From: Microcebus murinus | Taxonomy: Eukaryota; Chordata; Mammalia; Primates; Cheirogaleidae | DNA length: 64,000 bases | Assembly: GCF_040939455.1 (NCBI RefSeq) | Contig: NC_134118.1 | Span: 79,344,729-79,408,728 of the forward strand | Direction of reading: 5' to 3' | Part shown: positions 58,466 through 64,000 of the stretch, piece by piece | How the letters are laid out: each line of letters begins with the position of its first letter | How positions within the stretch are numbered: the stretch's first letter is position 1 | The notes under the pieces: model-generated | Databases searched by the model: none | What the model was told of the DNA's origin: nothing | The model's input: only the letters and a program-made list of their open reading frames with translations | Program-made: the position numbers and the translations under genes

Positions 58466-58676
58466 GAGAGACAGCCCCCCACCCCGGCCCACCGCTCCCT
58501 GCCCGCCCCGCCCCGCCTGTCACCCCCGTCCCTCGGAGCCCGCCGGACCCGGCCGGTGAACTCAACAGGCCCGGCCCGGCGCGGGTCAGCGCCGGTGCGG
58601 GGCCTGGGGCGGGAGGAGGCGGCGGGGAAGCGCAGAGAGGCTCGGCTTCTTGAGCGGGGCAGGGGCGCCCTCCGCC

Positions 58677-58797
58677 GTCTAGGGCCACACCACCCTGAAC
58701 GCGCCCGACCTCGTCTGGTCTCGGAAGCTAAGCAGGGTCGGGCCTGGTTAGTACTTGGATGGGAGACCGCCTGGGAATACCGGGTGCCGTAGGCTTC
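58677..58797 (+). rRNA. RNA5S: 5S ribosomal RNA, copy 17
   Basis: Array-consensus 5S, 3,634 bp after copy 16. Upstream it has (CGG)7 lacking the usual GGG break, and the longest dinucleotide tract, (GT)17. Confidence 0.95.
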
Positions 58798-58800
58798 TTC

Positions 58801-58815
58801 TTTTTTTTTTTTTTT
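58801..58815 (+). terminator. Pol III terminator T15, copy 17
   Basis: T15 preceded by TTCTTC. Confidence 0.9.
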
Positions 58816-59398
58816 GTTTTGCCTCTTGTTCTGTCCCCTCTCTGGGAGCGAGGCGGCGGCCCGGGGTGGGGGTCACCCCCACCCTCAGCGCCCGCCGCGG
58901 TGCCTGGCGCCCCAGCCCGCACCGTGGGGCCTCCTCTTGTCCCAAGCCGCGACACCGCCGTCACGCGGCAGCATGCGTGGCTTCTGGACTGTCAGGTCTC
59001 AGACCAAAGGTCTGCTCTGTGGGAACCGACACGCTGGAGGAAACCTTGAGAGTCTGAGAGGGGAGGGAGTTCCAGAAGAAGGCCAGGATGTCATTTGGAG
59101 GGAGTATGTGACCAGAACTCGTCCCGTTGCTTTTGGGGTTCTATGGGCTACACGTAGGAATCTTTGGTGGTGGCACCTGATGTTGGGGGATCCGGAGTCG
59201 CACCCAGACCTGCTCCACAGGCCTCCTTTTACTTTTCTCTTCGGATTCATTATTTTTAAAAAGTGTCTCTTATCTCTATGATTGCATTTTCTTTTCTCTC
59301 TCTTTTCAAGCAGATGATGGGAGTCCAAGTATTAAGGTGACATGTGTTGCCCGTGCCCCCCTCCCCCCTGTGTTCTTATTCATTTACCTCTGATGTCG

Positions 59399-59853
59399 TT
59401 CCAGCGTATTGTGGGGGTACCAATGTTAAGGTCGGGTACGTTGCCCTCTCCCAGCCTCCCCCCTCGGGTCAGAGCCTCAAGTGCGCCCATGCCCCAGTCG
59501 GTGCGCACCCACCCCATTCCTAATGGAGGTGTATGCCCATCCCCTCCCCCCACCCGCCCGACACCCACCCGATGAAGGTGATTCCTCTGTGTCCACTTAG
59601 GTGTCCATCGGTTCGTACCCATTTGCTGGTGAGCGCGAGCACGTGGTGCTCGTGTGTCCATTCTTGGGCTACCTGGCTTACTGGAACGGGTTCCAGCTCT
59701 GGCCAGGAGAACCACGAGAGGTGCCCTCTCACCGCTGCTCCTCCTAGCTGAATAGCACTCCGTGGTGTCCACGCGCCACATTTCATTTACGCACTCGTGG
59801 GTCGATGGGCACTCGGGTCGCTTCCAGGTCTTTGCGATTGTGACTTGTGCCCT
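59399..59853 (-). mobile_element. degenerate LINE-1 fragment, unit 17 (A/A/G)
   Basis: A/A/G haplotype. Confidence 0.65.
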
Positions 59854-61921
59854 GACTCTAACCCTAACCCTTACCCAGCCCGTCTCCTCCTCGGCCCCTG
59901 CCTGACTGACTCCTTCCCGCCCGGCCTGTCACCTGTCACCGTCCTCTGCCCCTGCCTGACACGCTCCTCCCCGCCCGGGCCGTCACCGTCCTCGGCCCCT
60001 GCCTGACGGGGCTCCTCCGTCGCCTGGGCCTTCCAAGGGCTTGGTGTGGACGCTGGTTCCAGGACGCCCTCCCAGGAACCCGGTAGCAGGGCGGCCGCAG
60101 CGTCTCGCGCCACCCAACCGTCCGCCGGCCGGCGGCCGTCGCTAAGTGGCCTGCGGGGGACGTGCCCCCACTGTGGGGCGGGCGCCCAGCCTGGTGTCTT
60201 CTCCGAGGCCCCGTGGCTGCTTTCCCCCCCCCCGCAAGGGGAGAGCCGCGGAGGTGGGGACCGCCTCCTCGTGGGGACGTACACCCAGCTCTCCACGTCG
60301 GATTCCGGGGCTCTCTGTCCTGCCAGAAGGCCCAGCTGGCCTGCGGGTCCTTAGAGTGGCAAAAACATCCGAAAACTGAGATTGAGGGTCCGGTGGTTGT
60401 CTGCACTTTTGTGCTGGGCACCCCAGGGAGGCCCGGGGGCTGGCTGGACGACGCGGTCTGCTGGGCAGGGGGGGGGGTTTGGAGGAGCAACTGATGCCCT
60501 TTGCACTTTGGGTAGCAAGTGTCTGAGGTGTCTCTGAGCCCTGCGCCATGTCGGGGGTGGGGGGTGGGAGGTCGGTGGGGGTGGAGGAGCAGGAGGAGGA
60601 GGAGGAGGAGGTGGGAAGGGCCGTGGCCTGCAGTCGTCTTCCCGGGGTGGCTTCTTCCACAGGCTGCTTGGCCTGGGCTCCCTGCACCTGGGCCTTTGGA
60701 GGACTGGCCCTGTGCTTGCCAACGCTTCCCCTGCAGGGACCCAGAGCTGGGAGGTTGCATCTCTCAGCCCTGGGTCGGGCAGAGCCCCAGCGGGCCATGC
60801 CCACAACCTCTCTCAGCACGGGTCCCCCAGAAGGCTCCTTTGGGACCAGGATTCTCTTGCGGGTGACTCTTTAAGGTCTGGCCCCTGGATGGAGGGGCAC
60901 CAGGAGTAGAGGAGCAGGAAGGGGAAGGGGGTGGCCATGCGAGGGGACACTTTCAGGCCAAGTCCCAGCTTCAGCCTGATCCTCCTGGGAACCCCGGGGT
61001 GTACGTCACACCTCCTGGTTGTCCCGCTCTGAGACAAGGAGCCGGGCTTCGCATTCCCCCAGCAGCCAGTCGTGGGCTGAGGACACCTGGGGCGTTGGGA
61101 ACTCCCTGGCTTCTCCTTGGCTTAACATCTGGAGCTGCTTGTGAATCGTGCCGCCACACACACACCCGAGTGCAGGTGTCTTCTGCACAGACTGCGGGCC
61201 TCGCTCTTCTGAATGCCGCTAGCTCGCCACCCACCCACGGGTGAACCTGGTCAGGGTACTTTCTCTCGGGGGCAGACTCTGATCCTGGCGGGCTACCGGT
61301 GTTTCTGTTTGCTCGTTTCTTTCTTCCATTTCGGGAAAGGCTTCCTTACTGGGTGTGGAAATCTCCTATGCCTTTCCTCGCCTATTCTGTCAGCTTTAAA
61401 ATTCTCTTTCAGTTGCCACCCTCACAGATGGATTAGGAAACTCTTTCCGGTGCACTCATTAGTGAAATGACCTCAATGAAGCTGGAATCCAATATCTAAT
61501 GGCCGATTTTTAGCGAGTCCACACGCCAGGGTGGTCGGGGTCCAATGCAGCCCCGGCCAGGCCCAGGCCCCGGCCCCTTGGACTGGGCCACAGGAGGACG
61601 CAGAGGAGGGTCCCGGCCCCCCCGGTCGCGTTGCCGGCAGTTCTCCAAGGGCTTGGGCGTTTTCCAGAGGTAGGAGATGGAGGGGACTGATTTCTTCAGC
61701 GCCCCACAAACCACGCCACCCCACCCATGGGACACATCCCTAGAGAGAGAGAGAGACGCCCCATACACTCGCTCCCCTCCCCCATGCGCTGTGCCCCAGC
61801 CCGGGGCCCGGGGGAATAGGCGGCAGCCCACCCACAGGGTGGGGGGCCCAGCTGAAAGGGGTTGTCGGGGAGGGCGGCCCCTGCCTGGGGTCAAAGGGCG
61901 GGCGATCCGCGCGTGCGCAAT

Positions 61922-61954
<33 letters not shown>
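61922..61954. repeat. (CGG)11 upstream of copy 18
   Basis: Eleven triplets then GGG CGG. Confidence 0.95.
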
Positions 61955-62071
61955 GGGCGGCCACGAGCTGGGGGTGGGGGGCGGGTAGGTGAAGGAGGCC
62001 AGGCGAGGAGAGGAAGGGGGCTGGAAGGTCTCCACCTTGGCGAGTCCAGCCGTGGAGGCGCATCTTGTGTG

Positions 62072-62078
<7 letters not shown>

Positions 62079-62104
<26 letters not shown>
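62079..62104. repeat. (GT)13 upstream of copy 18
   Basis: Thirteen GT. Confidence 0.95.
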
Positions 62105-62318
62105 ATAGAGAGACAGCCCCCCACCCCGGCCCACCGCTCCCTGCCCGCCCCGCCCCGCCTGTCACCCCCGTCCCTCGGAGCCCGCCGGACCCGGCCGGTG
62201 AACTCAACAGGCCCGGCCCGGCGCGGGTCAGCGCCGGTGCGGGGCCTGGGGCGGGAGGAGGCGGCGGGGAAGCGCAGAGAGGCTCGGCTTCTTGAGCGGG
62301 GCAGGGGCGCCCTCCGCC

Positions 62319-62439
62319 GTCTAGGGCCACACCACCCTGAACGCGCCCGACCTCGTCTGGTCTCGGAAGCTAAGCAGGGTCGGGCCTGGTTAGTACTTGG
62401 ATGGGAGACCGCCTGGGAATACCGGGTGCCGTAGGCTTC
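62319..62439 (+). rRNA. RNA5S: 5S ribosomal RNA, copy 18
   Basis: Array-consensus 5S, 3,642 bp after copy 17. It is the last complete gene; its spacer is cut by the window end. Confidence 0.95.
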
Positions 62440-62442
62440 TTC

Positions 62443-62457
62443 TTTTTTTTTTTTTTT
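62443..62457 (+). terminator. Pol III terminator T15, copy 18
   Basis: T15 preceded by TTCTTC. Confidence 0.9.
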
Positions 62458-63040
62458 GTTTTGCCTCTTGTTCTGTCCCCTCTCTGGGAGCGAGGCGGCG
62501 GCCCGGGGTGGGGGTCACCCCCACCCTCAGCGCCCGCCGCGGTGCCTGGCGCCCCAGCCCGCACCGTGGGGCCTCCTCTTGTCCCAAGCCGCGACACCGC
62601 CGTCACGCGGCAGCATGCGTGGCTTCTGGACTGTCAGGTCTCAGACCAAAGGTCTGCTCTGTGGGAACCGACACGCTGGAGGAAACCTTGAGAGTCTGAG
62701 AGGGGAGGGAGTTCCAGAAGAAGGCCAGGATGTCATTTGGAGGGAGTATGTGACCAGAACTCGTCCCGTTGCTTTTGGGGTTCTATGGGCTACACGTAGG
62801 AATCTTTGGTGGTGGCACCTGATGTTGGGGGATCCGGAGTCGCACCCAGACCTGCTCCACAGGCCTCCTTTTACTTTTCTCTTCGGATTCATTATTTTTA
62901 AAAAGTGTCTCTTATCTCTATGATTGCATTTTCTTTTCTCTCTCTTTTCAAGCAGATGATGGGAGTCCAAGTATTAAGGTGACATGTGTTGCCCGTGCCC
63001 CCCTCCCCCCTGTGTTCTTATTCATTTACCTCTGATGTCG

Positions 63041-63495
63041 TTCCAGCGTATTGTGGGGGTACCAATGTTAAGGTCGGGTACGTTGCCCTCTCCCAGCCTC
63101 CCCCCTCGGGTCAGAGCCTCAAGTGCGCCCATGCCCCAGTCGGTGCGCACCCACCCCATTCCTAATGGAGGTGTATGCCCATCCCCTCCCCCCACCCGCC
63201 CGACACCCACCCGATGAAGGTGATTCCTCTGTGTCCACTTAGGTGTCCATCGGTTCGTACCCATTTGCTGGTGAGCGCGAGCACGTGGTGCTCGTGTGTC
63301 CATTCTTGGGCTACCTGGCTTACTGGAACGGGTTCCAGCTCTGGCCAGGAGAACCACGAGAGGTGCCCTCTCACCGCTGCTCCTCCTAGCTGAATAGCAC
63401 TCCGTGGTGTCCACGCGCCACATTTCATTTACGCACTCGTGGGTCGATGGGCACTCGGGTCGCTTCCAGGTCTTTGCGATTGTGACTTGTGCCCT
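63041..63495 (-). mobile_element. degenerate LINE-1 fragment, unit 18 (A/A/G)
   Basis: A/A/G haplotype. Confidence 0.65.
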
Positions 63496-64000
63496 GACTC
63501 TAACCCTAACCCTTACCCAGCCCGTCTCCTCCTCGGCCCCTGCCTGACTGACTCCTTCCCGCCCGGCCTGTCACCTGTCACCGTCCTCTGCCCCTGCCTG
63601 ACACGCTCCTCCCCGCCCGGGCCGTCACCGTCCTCGGCCCCTGCCTGACGGGGCTCCTCCGTCGCCTGGGCCTTCCAAGGGCTTGGTGTGGACGCTGGTT
63701 CCAGGACGCCCTCCCAGGAACCCGGTAGCAGGGCGGCCGCAGCGTCTCGCGCCACCCAACCGTCCGCCGGCCGGCGGCCGTCGCTAAGTGGCCTGCGGGG
63801 GACGTGCCCCCACTGTGGGGCGGGCGCCCAGCCTGGTGTCTTCTCCGAGGCCCCGTGGCTGCTTTCACCCCCCCCCGCAAGGGGAGAGCCGCGGAGGTGG
63901 GGACCGCCTCCTCGTGGGGACGTACACCCAGCTCTCCACGTCGGATTCCGGGGCTCTCTGTCCTGCCAGAAGGCCCAGCTGGCCTGCGGGTCCTTAGAGT

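Larger units (their letters stand above)
55164..58676. other. 5S intergenic spacer 16 (3,513 bp)
   Basis: A/A/G, ggacAcag, C10, (CGG)7 without the GGG break, (GT)17. Confidence 0.85.
58798..62318. other. 5S intergenic spacer 17 (3,521 bp), mosaic
   Basis: A/A/G L1 haplotype joined to ggacGcag. It lacks the A before the C run, as does spacer 9. (CGG)11 and (GT)13. Confidence 0.85.
1..64000 (+). repeat. 5S rDNA tandem array: 18 complete genes, unit 3,630-3,652 bp
   Basis: Head-to-tail array of near-identical units, each with one 5S rRNA gene on the + strand and about 3.5 kb of spacer. Gene-to-gene distances in order are 3638, 3644, 3647, 3644, 3647, 3644, 3637, 3643, 3641, 3639, 3630, 3631, 3643, 3652, 3644, 3634 and 3642 bp. 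No unit is inverted, truncated or interrupted. Both window ends fall inside a unit, so the true copy number is higher. Clustered 5S genes with long spacers are known from mammals (human unit about 2.2 kb). RNA polymerase III would transcribe each gene separately. The homogeneity with tract-length variation fits concerted evolution by unequal crossing-over and gene conversion. Confidence 0.97.
62440..64000. other. partial spacer 18
   Basis: A/A/G, C9. Cut by the window end before the G run, about 1.56 kb into the spacer. Confidence 0.85.

Noticed and set aside
1..64000. Numerous open reading frames of 60-316 codons on both strands, repeated in each unit
   Set aside because: They overlap each other in up to five frames, run through the 5S gene and simple repeats, and encode low-complexity strings (poly-Arg, poly-Pro, poly-Gly, Thr-His and Cys-Val repeats). 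Their lengths shift with CGG, C-run and T-run alleles. GC-rich DNA has few stop codons, which explains them.
1..64000. CRISPR-like or phage/defence system suggested by regular repeats
   Set aside because: The repeat period is about 3.64 kb with a 5S gene in each unit. There are no short direct repeats with unique spacers and no cas-like genes.
1..64000. Whole array as an assembly artefact (one unit copied)
   Set aside because: Units differ by independent tract lengths and SNP haplotypes in a patterned way, which a simple copy artefact would not give. Local duplication (copies 3-6) and local errors (spacer 9) remain possible and are listed as findings.
1..64000. tRNA, snRNA or other Pol III genes in the spacers
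   Set aside because: No cloverleaf with A and B boxes at proper spacing and no U6/7SK-type promoter was recognised. This was by eye only; a covariance-model search would be decisive.

Overview
This window lies entirely inside a mammalian 5S ribosomal RNA gene cluster. It holds 18 complete 5S rRNA genes, all on the + strand, one per 3,630-3,652 bp unit. The window starts and ends in mid-unit, so the array continues on both sides. I find no credible protein-coding gene. The many open reading frames recur at the same place in every unit, overlap on both strands, are dominated by simple sequence (Arg, Pro, Gly, Thr-His, Cys-Val runs) and resemble no family I know.

Each unit has the same layout. 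(1) A GC- and CpG-rich upstream block carries a perfect match to the NRF1 consensus, a (CGG)n tract of 6-14 triplets, a (GT)n tract and a possible D-box-like element. (2) The 121-nt 5S gene has an intact internal promoter (box A, intermediate element, box C). (3) A T15 (once T16) RNA polymerase III terminator follows. (4) The spacer of about 3.5 kb contains, in order, pyrimidine-rich DNA, a degenerate antisense LINE-1 3'-end fragment of about 455 bp, a telomere-like (CCCTAA) stub, a three-copy minisatellite, a C9-11 run, a G9-10 run, a G-rich/(GGA)n block, an AT-richer block and an (AG)n tract.

Organism: the 5S sequence, CpG-rich promoter block and L1 remnant indicate a placental mammal. The unit is much longer than the 2.2-kb human unit. 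From memory, the L1 fragment looks most like L1 3' ends of strepsirrhine primates (lemurs and lorises). That placement is tentative and untested.

The main oddity is the 5S gene itself. 5S rRNA is essentially invariant among placental mammals, yet all 18 copies carry C6>G, T12>C, T33>C, A42>G, T112>C and T121>C relative to the human sequence. C6>G opposes G113 in helix I. The terminator is displaced by a TTCTTC sequence. The internal promoter is untouched. Either this species has a fixed variant 5S, or this is a large homogenised variant or pseudogene array. The spacers also record unequal exchange and gene conversion: all length differences among the 17 complete spacers are accounted for exactly by a few simple tracts, one two-unit block of 7,291 bp is duplicated, and several spacers are mosaics of two haplotypes.
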